From the NCBI GenBank assembly GCA_023653785.1, contig JAMKCH010001648.1, positions 88,439 to 152,438 on the forward strand: a stretch of 64,000 bases of DNA. Reading direction: 5' to 3'. A program made the position numbers and the translations under genes. Positions 10,738 through 21,064 of this stretch are shown piece after piece. Source of the stretch: Ophioderma brevispina (taxonomy: Eukaryota; Echinodermata; Ophiuroidea; Amphilepidida; Ophiodermatidae). The number at the start of each line of letters is the position of its first letter. Positions within the stretch are counted from its first letter, which is position 1. Under the pieces are notes generated by a model, which saw only the letters and a program-made list of their open reading frames with translations, was not told the DNA's origin and did not search any database.

Positions 10738-11685
10738 AACGGGTCATGGAGTCTTCACATGCAGCTGCTGGGCGCATCACGGCGCTATTTCGCGTTTGCG
10801 TAATGTACGTTACTAACAAGCGCTTATGAATATACGCGAGTATATAAGGATTTGATTTTGCTATTGCTCAGCTACGAACATTCCGAATTCGTAGATGGTC
10901 ATTTGTTCAATGTCTATAGTTAGCATTCCAAAGTAATCATTTTAAAGCATGCAGGGTGTTCAAAAATGATTACTATACCCATCAATACCAAAATGTTTTA
11001 TTTTTCACCGTAGAAAGTTGGTTTTACACTCAACTTAACCAAACTGAAACCTTTCATAGTTCAAAGTCACCCTGGGGTAAATGCTCCGATGTTGTTGAAA
11101 GTGGTGTGTGTCAAGTGATTCCTCGAATCATACTGAAACAGAAAATGCATTTTAACTGATTTGGTGATGTCACCTTTGCGATATCCAGGGGAAGTTTTGG
11201 TGACCCCCCATAGACAATGTAGACCCTTGCTACATTTTGCTATCTAATTAGCCAACCAAATGTCACACACTGTAAAATAATACATTTTGGATCCTGTGAG
11301 ACAATAAAAACAACTCATCACCAGATTCAACAAAATCTGAGCATTGGGTAAATTTTACCCCAGGATGAACTTAACCATTATGGAGCTATAGCGCTTTAAC
11401 TAAATGTCGGAACCTAGGCAAATATATATTTTTTCTAATGCTTATAAGGAGACGAACATGTTAATTCACATTAAAACACAATTTGACTCGATTTTAATTT
11501 TTTCCCTGTAGTAATATTTTCTCCCCTTGAAGAAAGGGGCAGCAGTCCGAAAATTTGCACCCTATCATTTTCTAACAGTCTGGTCCCTTTTGAATGAAAA
11601 ACAGTAAGAAAATCAACTTTAGCTCAAAAATCCTACAGGAACTGTTTCATTGACATACCAAACCACACTACTAATTGCAGATGAA
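10737..11685. other. Intergenic, no gene recognised
   Basis: Unique-looking AT-rich sequence between the poly-A tract and the MITE at 11686. A 67-codon open stretch at 10956-11159 has no recognisable domain and is treated as chance. Confidence 0.5.
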
Positions 11686-11864
11686 AGGTCTGCTCGTATT
11701 TTACCGCATCTGCGTTGCGGTGTCAGAATTGCAGTCTCTTCTCAGATTACTGCATTGCGATATCGCAATGAAGTTTTCAAATTCGTTTTACTGGATTTTG
11801 CGGTGCATTGCGGTGTAGAGGCGCAACTCCAGCAACGCAGATGCGGTAAAGTATGAACGGACCT
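11686..11864. mobile_element. MITE with about 33-base terminal inverted repeats
   Basis: Begins AGGTCTGCTCGTATTTTACC and ends with the near-perfect inverse (GGTAAAGTATGAACGGACCT). Both ends contain the CGCATCTGCGTTGC block inside. Length 179 bases with no coding capacity. It sits directly beside the truncated end of the GPCR fragment at 11868, so it probably marks the point where that copy was broken. A target duplication could not be fixed with certainty. Confidence 0.8.
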
Positions 11865-11867
11865 TAA

Positions 11868-12002
11868 TTGGTGCCACGACGGAAAGGAGAACAAATGCAG
11901 ACGAGAACGACAATTCCGTTACCAAATGCGCCTATAGCACGTATGGCGTAGCTAGCAAAAAGGACCATACGACCGAAATCTTCAGAAGATGAGTCGTCAC
12001 AG
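11868..12002 (-). pseudogene. Third GPCR copy, reduced to N-terminus and TM1
   Basis: The minus strand reads DDSSSEDFGRMVLFASY then IGAFGNGIVVLVCICSPF, closely matching residues 22-64 of the receptor at 7805-8824. It stops after the GTN that begins the TM2 loop, exactly where the MITE (11686-11864) starts. The downstream receptor body is absent. The flank upstream of it (12003-12700) is still recognisably the receptor's 5' flank, so a whole unit was once here. Confidence 0.85.
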
Positions 12003-12700
12003 TGCCTGATTTAAGAGTCAGCAGTGTCAGCAGCTGCTGACAGGGCCCCCCTAAAATATTACGCATGATCGAAATAACCACTCGTATGTCTTGGTGTAGA
12101 GATGCTGGTGTCTTAACGGCACACCATCTGAAATATCAAAGACTTCATGGTGTGTAATGACAGTCAAAGTCAGCGCCCGTTCATTTGGTTCATGCGATTA
12201 TTGCCCAGCAAGTAGATGCTTCATCTCACCGACTGCGGTTACTGCTTTTAGTAGTTCAGAATATCCAGTAAAATCTTCATTAAAAGTTCGACAATGCAAC
12301 TTTACAGAATCTGTCAATGCTACTTCCCATTGAAGTCGAAATAATGGTTGGCATACAATAACTGCATGAAACCGTTTTCAGCAGTAGCAGTTGCTTACCT
12401 AATCTGCAGAAAGTCATTTTCATTTGATACATTTTAAAGCTCTACTTAGAAATATATTACAGTGAAAAAATATTCAAATAACATCTTTAACATTAGGGAA
12501 CATGTGAATTTGACAAAATATCGACCGGCTGCCATGCAAACCGATTTACTGCAATGCCTGAAGTCCCTGTGTAATTACATGTAACACTGTAAGTGTAACA
12601 AAAATCTGAAGTTCTCACACGATCCTTGCTTATGAATTTTCACTGACGTGTTTAAAGTTATTAAAGTTATCGTAACCAGTTCAGAGTTTGTGGTTTTGCA
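12003..12700 (-). repeat. Conserved 5' flank of GPCR unit B
   Basis: Matches the flanks at 8825-9560 and 14577-15300: the ATTACGCATGATCGAAATAA block near 12057, GTCTTGGTGTAG near 12090, TACATTTTAAAGCTC near 12430, and GACCGGCTGCCATGCAAACC near 12522. Its receptor is only the fragment at 11868-12002. Confidence 0.6.
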
Positions 12701-13009
12701 GGGATGGAGATTGCGAGGTGGTCGTTATGACCATTTCTGTAAAAGTTGTCAGATATGCAGCATATCAATATAATTATGTTCCGGTAAATGTCATGATTTC
12801 TTAGTTCGTGATATCTGGTCAAGTGCAAGTTTTTCGAATTAAAACATTAAACCATTTGATTAGATCTGGTGAAGATATTAGAAGCGCGCAAAGAAGTCAA
12901 GAAATCGTAGCTTTTCTTAGCGTAGCGTATCCGAAATAGAATAAAATTATGGGATTTTCTGTTATCTCCAAACAAATTCTAGACCTGCCTGACCTGATCT
13001 GATCCATTT
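12701..13009. other. Spacer, nothing recognised
   Basis: Separates unit B's flank from the RTE-like relic. No gene or clear repeat is visible. Confidence 0.4.
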
Positions 13010-13440
13010 GTGTTCGTGTCGTCTTCGGTCCAAGTAGAGTAAGCCCTTAATGGTGTATCCCATGCCTACTAAGTCGTCTCGCCATCTTCGTTTGTCTTCC
13101 TGCTCTCTTCTTTTCTGTTCTTGGTTGTCATTCTGTCGCCTTTAGTCCTGCGGTTGTTTTGTCTTGCTACATGGCATAACCATCTTCATTTACCTGCTTT
13201 GATTTTTTTCCAGTATGTCCTTGATTTTGTGCCTTGCTTTTCTTACTCTGTTTCTGATTTTATCATGGAGTGTAATTATGAAGCCCTTGTCTTTGCATGG
13301 CCCTTTGAGTGGTGAACAGTCTTTGCTCCAGTTCCTGGATTGCGGAGCAGATTTCTGCCTCGTAGGTAATGGTAGAGAGTGCATACTGGTTGAACATGTG
13401 GCTTCTAAGTGCAAGCGGTAAATTCCAAGACCTGTTTGTC
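13010..13440 (-). pseudogene. RTE-like non-LTR retrotransposon, reverse-transcriptase C-terminal relic
   Basis: The minus strand reads, in shifting frames, NQYALSTITYEAEIC, then SAIQELEQRLFTTQRAMQR, then TLHDKIRNRVRKA, and finally RRWRDDLVGMGYT. This is the characteristic C-terminal order (YGAETW.., TTQRAMER, RWRDDL) of RTE-type endonuclease-RT proteins. The catalytic RT core is missing and frames are broken. It lies between the broken GPCR unit B and unit C and abuts the 3' flank of the latter (from 13455), so it inserted into or bounds the tandem array. Confidence 0.8.
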
Positions 13441-13544
13441 GTGTACGTACGTCGGAGATGACACACGGAACTCTATAGAGTCGGCTGGGGATCAGAAAAT
13501 GTTACGTTATTAACCCTACGAGATATACGTTATCAATTCGTTTC

Positions 13545-14576
13545 TCAGTTATCGTTCCTCTTACAAAAAGAACGACACCACAGACACAGTGAATTACACA
13601 TTGGAACCAATTTTGCCCGAAATTCCTGATATTGCCAAGCATATATAAAGGGGTTTATGCGCATATTACAGTGTGCAGAAACAACGGTGTAGTAGAAAAA
13701 CCCCCCGTCCCAATTTATTTGTCCACCCATGTTAGCATAAAAATACAAGATTTCACTTGGAGCCAAGCAAATAAAATATCCGATAGAGACCACAAACATG
13801 GTCTTGATGACATTTCGAGAAGCTTTATTGACAAAGTTGTCATTCTTTAATCTATCTGGACCACGCCGTAAACTGACTAGGTCAGAGATGCGTAATTTAA
13901 ATACGATTCTGGTGTAGACGAAACCCATAATTACCAATGGTAATATAATTTTGATGCTCAGACTGATGACACCCACTGAAAATCCTACGTTGTCAGTCCA
14001 CCATACGATCAAGCATTCGTTGTTTTCATTAACGTAGTTTCTTATCACTGGAGGCAATTCGAGAAGTAACCCCAGAATCCAGGGCAAAGTAGCCAACAAC
14101 TTAGCTCTACGTGCAGTTATCAATAAGCCTTGGCGATATGCAATTGGGTAAAACACAGCCATGTAACGTTCAATGTTCAAGTAAAGCAGATTTAACATTG
14201 AAGCTAAGCCTAACGCCCAAAACAAGTAGGATGAAATCCAAATTTTACAAACAAAGCCCTTCAAAGGGATTGGCTGGGCAGACAATGGGACGTCGAAAAA
14301 GATCCCAAAACGAAGTAGGAGAACAATGCTGCTAAATACATCGATCAATGATTGGTTGCAGACGCAGATGTTGGTTACCCCTCGTAAAGGATAACGAACG
14401 CAGACGAAAACGACAATTCCGTTACCGAGCGTGCCAATAATACCTATCACGAAGCTGGCAACCCGAAGAACCATACGACTGAAATCTTCTGAAGATGAAC
14501 CGTCATGGACATCAGAGGACGATGTTGAGACAGGTTCCGAAAGGAACAAACTTTTTCCTGTTGACACACTCGACAT
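13545..14576 (-). CDS. Class A (rhodopsin-like) orphan G protein-coupled receptor 2
   Basis: A single-exon, 343-residue receptor on the minus strand, clearly paralogous to that at 7805-8824 along its whole length. The ATG at 14576 is chosen because it aligns with the partner's start (both MSSVS) and has A at -3; the three codons before it begin with TTG. Seven helices are visible, with GN in TM1 (N52), D79 in TM2, cysteines C110 and C188, ERY at 136-138, FICLAP ending at P273 in TM6, and NPFIY at 308-312. The C-tail is short and Cys-rich (CNSLCLWCRSFC), a possible palmitoylation site, and differs from receptor 1's hydrophobic tail. Ligand unknown. No frame defects. Confidence 0.93.
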   Translation of the reverse strand: MSSVSTGKSLFLSEPVSTSSSDVHDGSSSEDFSRMVLRVASFVIGIIGTLGNGIVVFVCVRYPLRGVTNICVCNQSLIDVFSSIVLLLRFGIFFDVPLSAQPIPLKGFVCKIWISSYLFWALGLASMLNLLYLNIERYMAVFYPIAYRQGLLITARRAKLLATLPWILGLLLELPPVIRNYVNENNECLIVWWTDNVGFSVGVISLSIKIILPLVIMGFVYTRIVFKLRISDLVSLRRGPDRLKNDNFVNKASRNVIKTMFVVSIGYFICLAPSEILYFYANMGGQINWDGGFFYYTVVSAHCNMRINPFIYAWQYQEFRAKLVPMCNSLCLWCRSFCKRNDN

Positions 14577-15300
14577 GATTTGCAATTCATGTCAACACTA
14601 AAAAACTTGCAAAATAAAACTGTAAAGATTGTAAGTATAAAATGAAATTAAACTGCGCATGATTGAAATAACCACTGATATTGTCTTGGTGTAGCCATGC
14701 TAGAGTCTTTAGCGGCACAGTCTGAAGTATCAGGGACATCAATATGGTGACAGTCGAAAAATATCAGTGCTTGCTCAGTTACTAGTAGTTTCTGTGCTTA
14801 CCCTATTGAAGTGCCACAATGGTTGGTGTGCATTTACCGAATGCTCTTGGAGCAAATTCGATATTCTCAGCAGAGGTGATAGTATCTGTAGAAAGCTATG
14901 TTCATTTTGTACCTCTTAAAGCTTCGCTAAGAAAAATCTAATTGAACAAATATTGCAACTAAACCGCACTAATAAAATATATCGGGGGAACATGAGTTAT
15001 GGACCGGTTGCCATACACAAAGCGCTCACTTACTGCAAGTGTTATATAACCTAAGATTGAAGTGCTCAGGCGACCCTTGAAGACTGAAGTGCTCACGCGT
15101 AAGACTGAAGTGCTCACACGACCCTTGCTTATGAACATGTAAGGATATAAAAATTTACTATTCCATAGACACCATTTCAGAGTCTTAATTGCGAGGTCAT
15201 CACCACTTTTTCGTTTGGCGTTTTTAGTCAGACAGCAGGTCACGATTTGTACCCGTAAAAGTCGTGATTTCTTTTTGGCGTAATTTCTAGCCAAGTGCCA
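14577..15300 (-). repeat. Conserved 5' flank of GPCR unit C
   Basis: Upstream region of receptor 2, shared with 8825-9560 and 12003-12700. It includes ATTCATGTCAACACT just before the start, the GCGCATGATTGAAATAACC block near 14658, and GGACCGGTTGCCATAC near 15000. Within it, 15050-15125 holds three tandem copies of a unit containing GAAGTGCTCA(C/G)(G/A)CG, not present in the other flanks. Confidence 0.6.
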
Positions 15301-15532
15301 ATTCTAGTAAGTTATAGCCAAAGTGCTGTCGTCAGTGATCTCCGTTGGAAACTCCACTGTCAATACGTCAATACCGTATTCAAGATCCCTATTCAATTTT
15401 CATAAAACCTTGGCTCTGCTAGATAAAACATTAGAACCCTGTTCAAGAGACGTCAGGACCACGGACATAAATCCTTGGCTCGTCCGCGCCTCGAATATAC
15501 TTCGGTAGCTTGGAATCAACTTTAGTGGAAAG

Positions 15533-15680
15533 CTCTAGTTCAGTTCAGTTTATTTACCACATCAAAAATTTCAAATACAATTATTATAATAACAATAATA
15601 ATACAAATGTGGTGGGATAGTCAGTAGAGCAAAGCTCGGAATTGTGACTACCCCTTTAAACATATAAAAGTGCAAAGACA
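15533..15680 (-). mobile_element. 3' end of a non-LTR retroelement (relic)
   Basis: On the minus strand this reads as a retroelement 3' end: an AT-rich stretch with (ATT)n-like repeats, then AAATAAACTGAACTGAACT, a short tandem TGAAC tail typical of CR1/Jockey-like elements. No coding part is kept. Assignment is by tail character only. Confidence 0.45.
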
Positions 15681-16035
15681 AACTACAACGTCAACTTACA
15701 GGACATTGGTACTGACAGAAAGTTCTACGTTCAGAGAGCAGCCGCAAGTGACACTTCTTACTCAACAACTTCGTTGGGTCCCTTCACGAAGTATATTTTA
15801 AGAAATATGACCGGTCATATAGTTATGTAAAAACTAAGACCATTCATATAGTAATGTCCAAAAGATGGGCCATTCATATATAAAACATCTTAAAATATAG
15901 AAGAATTAATATAGTTGGCCAAAAATGACCTATCCTTATTTATAGTACAGTCCACGTTTTAGACCCATTTTAGACTCCCTTTAGTAGTAGGCCTACTACA
16001 CACAAAAATGACGCATTTATATAGTAGCATTGGAC
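15681..16035. other. Spacer, weak local repeats
   Basis: Contains several loosely repeated words such as CATTCATATA(G/T) (near 15840-15880), possibly a decayed minisatellite. No gene. Confidence 0.4.
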
Positions 16036-16490
16036 AAAAACACGACCAAACCATTTATCCGAAGATTCGTTATCCGAAGGATCGCTATTTCGGAGGTTCG
16101 TTTATCCATGTTATCCGACATTAAGTTATTCCGAAGTTTCGTTTAACCGAAGGTTCTTTTTCCGAAGGTTTATTAATCCGAAGATGCGTTAATCCGAAGG
16201 TTCGTTTATCCGAAAAAAGAAATGATTCGTTTATCCGAAAAAAAATCAAATTCGTTTATCCGAAAAATTAAATATGATTTGTTGAGCTTATTCCATTTTC
16301 GGATCAATGAATCTTTTTTCATTATCGGATCAATGAACTTTCGGATTAACGAACCTTCGGAATATAATATAAAATGTTCGGATTAACGAAAATTCGAAAT
16401 AACGCCAACGTAGGTATAGGAAATTGCCGTGTTCGGATTAACGAACCTTCGGATAAAAAACCTTCGGAATAACGAAACTTCGGAATATGA
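16036..16490. repeat. Head-to-head array of a TTCGTTTATCCGAA-type short repeat
   Basis: From about 16060 to 16275 the unit occurs repeatedly as TTCGTTTATCCGAA and variants (about ten times). From about 16320 to 16490 it occurs in the reverse orientation (TTCGGATTAACGAA). The whole is a degenerate palindrome of tandem units around about 16290. It lies about 200 bases upstream of the first recognised exon of the TRPC-like gene. Confidence 0.85.
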
Positions 16491-16684
16491 ACAGCAACCG
16501 ACTGGGAGACGCCATTTTGTTTTTATCCACATAGTTTAATAGCTCAAGCAGAGTTGTAAAAGGTTTATTTTAATCAAGCATCAAATGATAACTTCAATTT
16601 CGGTTTTATAGTTTTCGGTTTGGCCACTTTGATTACGTGTACGTTTTGTTTATTTACCTCTTTTTGCCCTTTTTTTGTTTTTAG

Positions 16685-16792
16685 AACTTACAAGATGCCA
16701 TCCTGAACTGCAGATGTAAAAATGGCGATCTCCATCCCCGATTTACACCGATAATTTTGGCTGCTTATAACAATAACTTTGATATCGTTGAG
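16685..16792 (+). CDS. TRPC-like gene, ankyrin-repeat exon
   Basis: Thirty-six codons in phase 0/0, bordered by TTTTTAG and GTAAGA. The product reads LQDAILNCRCKNGD then FTPIILAAYNNNFDIVE. The second part is the TRPC signature of the last ankyrin repeats (family form DITPIxLAAHxNNYEI). The exon joins in frame to 19820, giving DIVE-VLLQMGAFIP, i.e. the outer helix of the same repeat. It lacks the spacer residues (about 25) usually found between DAIL and the TPI block, so this repeat is shorter than in the family. Ankyrin repeats form the cytosolic N-terminal assembly of TRPC tetramers. Confidence 0.85.
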
Positions 16793-18639
16793 GTAAGATA
16801 TAATCCACTCTTTCGCCAATTGACAATAAAGAATGATTTACTTTTTGAATAGGTATAGAATTAGGGGAGTAGGACCAAAATAACAAGCCTGCATAACAAT
16901 TCCGTACCCCCTCAACGAAGGGAGAAGACAAGACCCGGTGTAAAATTGTTGATAAATTATTAACATGAAATAACCGTCTGTTGCCCCAACTAAAACTTGC
17001 ACATTTTCTTAAAAATGAATAAAATGTCACATCAATTTCTCTTTCATAATATCAGTGACCAATGGATATGTATAGACTTAAGCAAACCATTAACTAAAGA
17101 TATTACAATGGGCCCAGTATGCGGAGCCATTGTTATAGCCAGGTGTTATCACCTCCACGATTGGGTTGAGTAACAAAAGACCCGTCCTCTTCACAATACA
17201 GTATGATTATAGGTTCGTTGACCTAAGTTTTCTTCTGAAAGCGCGGTAAATTGAAGCCAATTGAATACAAATGAAGTTAAGCAATAAGTTACGGATTTTA
17301 TTTCTGCACAAAGTTGTTAGGTCAAAGTTGCAGCAACATTCTGGAATGTTGGTTGCCTTCTTCCCTTGAGAATTTAAATGATGAAAAACATGGACAAAGT
17401 TAATTGAACACGCAATATAGAAGCTCAAGATTTATTTATTTGCGAATGAGGATAAGTATTTTGCGCTTACGTCATCAAAAAAGACTTCGTCTAAAATAGG
17501 AGAGGTGGTAACATCTGAGTCTTTTCAACCGCGAGACAATATAACAATGGTCCTGCACTCCCAGATGAAAAGGGATCTGAAGTGTTTTTCTACACCGCAT
17601 ACCGAGCCGGTAATTGAATATCTTTAGCTCCATTGTTTCCTGAAGTGTATCCATTGGCCACTGATATTAGGGAAAATAAATTAAACTGACATTTTATTCA
17701 TTTTCAAGAAAATTTGCCAGTTTTATTTGCGGCAACCGACGGTTATATGATTTTAATTATTTATTATGAATTTACACTTGGTTTCCCCCTAGCCCCTCTA
17801 TGGGGACCACAAAACAACAGCATAGAAGGACATGCCCCATAGCCTAGTAGTTGACCGAGTAAATAGCGGTGACCGCTCTGTGAAGCGGCTTGTGGCCATT
17901 AAAAATCGTCTTAAACTAATTCCGGAACTGTTGATGTTGTTCAAAATTCAATTTTTATGGTCTTTCCTTTTGTAACTTTCAAACATATTCTAAGCTATTT
18001 TGTTTGTTTTTCTTTCTTTTTTTCTAATTAAAGTAATTTCGAATTTTCTAACTGTAAAAAAAATTGTATTGGCCTTTCTTTTTTTTACTTCGAAACTGTT
18101 TGTGTCAGGTTTTGCTCTGGTTGTTTAACACATAATTTCTTAAGCCGGCTCAGAGATTTCTGAGGAGGGCGCCCTCATTCAAAAAAATCGTGTTTTTTGC
18201 ATGTACATAATGCTTGTCCATATACTATCACTGGTGTGAAATTGCTACGCTTAATCGAATTCTTCATAGAAAAATCACAACTTTGTTATAAAATTCCGGT
18301 CCGGAATTTTTGTTATCAGCAGTAATCCTATGGGAGTATACTACAACATCAATAGACTACTGGCTACCATGACCCCCCCTGCACCCCTGGGGATTTTTGG
18401 AAGACAACCTTTTCTCTGAGTTATACCATAAGCACCTTGAATCAGGTTGTCTCAAAAAATCCCCCTGGGTTACAACGGTGTGGCGCTTGTTTCCAAATGG
18501 CTGCCAACAATCAACCAACTCCCCCTTCGGGAGAGAAGTACCAACAATCCTAACACACACAAAAACATCACAGCACTTGATTTTGGTACCAACAGATGGC
18601 TATTGTCCTCCTCTTTCCATTGATACCAAAATGAGGACC

Positions 18640-18870
18640 ACATGCATATCATTACGTCACATGACGTCATAAAGTTCGCATATTAGCAAAATTTGTCATT
18701 TCCATATACACACATAGTGGAAAATTCAATTTTTCGCCAAAATGTTAGGAATATTCCCAATTTTTCATTGGTTTTTTGGTCTCTACTTGAGGGAAAATGA
18801 CTAGTTTTATAAACCTGAGAGCATTTTAGTGCTATCATAATGTTTTTGAGTCGTTAAAATTGCGAAATAT
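18640..18870 (+). repeat. Dispersed repeat related to the 48-54 kb palindrome arms
   Basis: Shares, in order, a TGACGTCAT block, TTTGTCATTTCC, AAATTCAATTTTTCGCCAAAATG, and AATGACTAGTTTTATAAA with 49050-49250 and (inverted) 51130-51310. Similarity is broken but collinear. No coding sense. Confidence 0.5.
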
Positions 18871-19280
18871 CAATTTTTCCACACTCTATTCAGTACATTA
18901 TTTTCCATACTTTCCCTCAACATCAATGACGTCAATAGGGACGTCATATAATGTGGATGTTGTCACTTATTTTGATAAAAATGGAAAGAATAAACTCTAA
19001 AGCTAATCCTGTGGTATCCAATTTACAGGAATCGTATGTTTCAGTAACGAAATCACTGGGGGGGGTTCAGTAGTTTGTTACAAAAATTGCTAGGTAGACA
19101 AAAGGGCTAAGCAAAACTTGACAGTATATCGAATTCCTTCCTAAGCCTTTGAAATCCCTGATGTGCCATATACTCGTATGAGGATTTGTTGAGATGCACA
19201 TCCCGAATCCAATTATCATAATGTACTGCATCACAACGAAAAATCCGATTCATGTCAAATTTCGGATTGTTGCATTTTGT

Positions 19281-19364
19281 GTTACTATCTTTAGTTTCTA
19301 GTTGACTATTTTTCATTATTACACAAAAAAATAATATTTCGAATCTCTGATTCATACTTTAACC
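19281..19364 (+). repeat. 83-base dispersed repeat, copy 2
   Basis: Almost identical to 7381-7463: both contain GTTACTATCTTTAGT, TCTAGTTGACTATTTTTCAT and ACACAAAAAAATAATATTTC. Outside these bounds the flanks differ. It could be the 5' end of an element shared with the retroelement copy beside 7187. Confidence 0.75.
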
Positions 19365-19819
19365 AAAGGTGGATTACATTTCGCGGTACATACCAAAGGT
19401 ACAGATATTTGGCCTTTGATGCTAAGAGGTGCCAGTAAGAGGCCGCGGCCTTCACTTCTCCATACCCCCCTTTTCATACTCCTACTGATGCAATGACAAC
19501 ATTGTGACTAGATGCTAACCCATTCATAATTAATTAACCCAACTAGGATAATGACCGTGATCATCCATATTGATAACTGAAGGAAGTTAAAATCATTATG
19601 TCATGTAGCAGAAAGTTATGCTTTGCGCCTTGCAAGCCCGTCTTGTTACAAAGTCTTGTCGAAGTTTGCTGACAAAACAAGCAGATGTTTTAAAAGTATA
19701 CCATCGTTTCTTTTTGCCTTTTGCAGGGAGTATAACTTGATGCCTATCTGTGGTTTCAATACTCTATTGTACAACATCTCCAATCTTTTGCAATACAATT
19801 TCTTTCCGCACATTTCCAG

Positions 19820-19997
19820 GTATTACTTCAAATGGGAGCATTCATCCCCGAACCAGACCCCAGCAAGTCCACCGGACAATACAGGAATGTCATGATGCAT
19901 TAGACATCTACAAAGCATTATGCAGTGAGGCCTATATATCGCTAGCATCTGGCGATCCCATTGAAAGGGCGTTTTCTCTCTGCAAACGATTACACAG
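19820..19997 (+). CDS. TRPC-like gene, exon with ankyrin end and linker helix (frame break)
   Basis: Acceptor TTTCCAG, donor GTACAA. Entered in phase 0 it reads VLLQMGAFIPEPDP, the end of the ankyrin domain (family LLxKGAxIPRPH), but that frame then hits a stop. The family sequence resumes one frame over: ECHDALDIYKALCSEAYISL then DPIERAFSLCKRL, matching the TRPC stretch (xRLNIYKALASPxxxxLSSEDPIxxAFxL). The shift lies between about 19860 and 19885. The His-x3-Cys-x-Cys-x2-Cys zinc motif and DSLRHS helix that should lie between these parts are absent. The exon leaves 2 bases that join the A of the next exon to give Arg. Confidence 0.75.
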
Positions 19998-20958
19998 GTA
20001 CAACATATTGTTTTCATGATTTGTTAAATTCTTTGGAAATGTGGAAAAAACTGTTTCTTATTGTCAAAATTTGGGAAATGCATTTTACACTGTAAATTCA
20101 GCATTATGTGGGTTTGATATAACAAAGTTTGAAATCACTCTTTACTTGCATCACTGACGGTAAAGTACCGTAATTTCATACTTTACTTTTTTTAAATTGA
20201 AGTAAAATATTACAAGATGTTTTCACCACAAGATATACGCTTAACAGAGGCACACTATACTTAAGAAATAAAGGGTGGTGCAGTGTCATTTATGGATTTA
20301 TGAATATGTCCGATTTATGAATAATATGCCCGAGGTCTGAAAAACTAAATAATGGATGAGGCGCCGCCGAACCCATTATTTTTAAATTTTTTCCAACCGA
20401 GGACACATTATGAGCCCATAGATTATACTGCAAACCCTTTATTCTATTCTGTTACCTAAAACAGCTTGTTTGTATAAGAAAATGCATTAGCGACTCATTG
20501 TTGCATATATAATAATGGGCAGTAAACTGACCAATCAGAATTTCAATAATGGACAGTAGAGGTAATAGAATTTGTATTAAAAGATGCCAATGTAGCAGCA
20601 AATTTCATTATTTTATCATGTTTGTAAATTTACAGTGCCTTACTGGCATCTTGGATCCATCCTTGAACTGTCGTAATTTTGCGGATCAAAAACAAACAGT
20701 CGAAAATCATACTTGATAACATCTTTTATGTTATTAAACCATTTAAAACTGAAGGGTGTTGTTGGTTTCTCCGGTGTACGGGTAAATAAAAAAATAAAGA
20801 AATGTACATTTGATAGTAAAAAACATCTAGCAAAATTTTAAAGTTACAAGCATTTACTAACGGTGCACGAACATTTACAAAGGTTTCTAACAGTGTACGA
20901 GGCTTTGAGAACTAAGAAATATCTTAAGTTCTGTATATTGTTTTTAAAATTTCTTCAG
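19998..20958 (+). other. Intron (961 bp)
   Basis: AT-rich with no recognised element. Bordered by GTACAA and TTCTTCAG. Confidence 0.7.
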
Positions 20959-21064
20959 ATTGAGTGTACTTCAGAGTGACTTCAGTGCTGAATTCATCTC
21001 CTTAAAGGACCGAGTACGACAATATGCAGGAGACCTGTTGGGGCAATGCCGTACCACGGAGGAG
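20959..21064 (+). CDS. TRPC-like gene, linker-helix exon
   Basis: Borders TTCTTCAG and GTAAGT. After completing one codon it reads LSVLQSDFSAEFISLKDRV then RQYAGDLLGQCRTTEE. This matches the TRPC linker helices (family: EFKxxYxxLxxQCKxFAxDLLDxxRxxEE). It ends in phase 0. These helices connect the ankyrin domain to the membrane domain. No defect is visible. Confidence 0.87.

Larger units (their letters stand above)
16793..19819 (+). other. Intron (3.0 kb) of the TRPC-like gene
   Basis: Starts GTAAGA and ends TTTCCAG. It contains a dispersed repeat at about 18640-18870, related to the arms of the palindrome at 48-54 kb (compare 49030-49250), and the 83-base repeat at 19281-19364 that also lies at 7381-7463. 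No further exon was recognised. Confidence 0.7.

Noticed and set aside
18357..18672. Overlapping open frames on both strands near 18.4-18.7 kb
   Set aside because: They lie in dispersed repeat sequence related to the palindrome arms, with no domain or splice context.
19107..19355. 82-codon minus-strand frame (HYDNWIRDVHLNKSS..)
   Set aside because: It overlaps the 83-base dispersed repeat, has no recognisable domain, and lies antisense in an intron.
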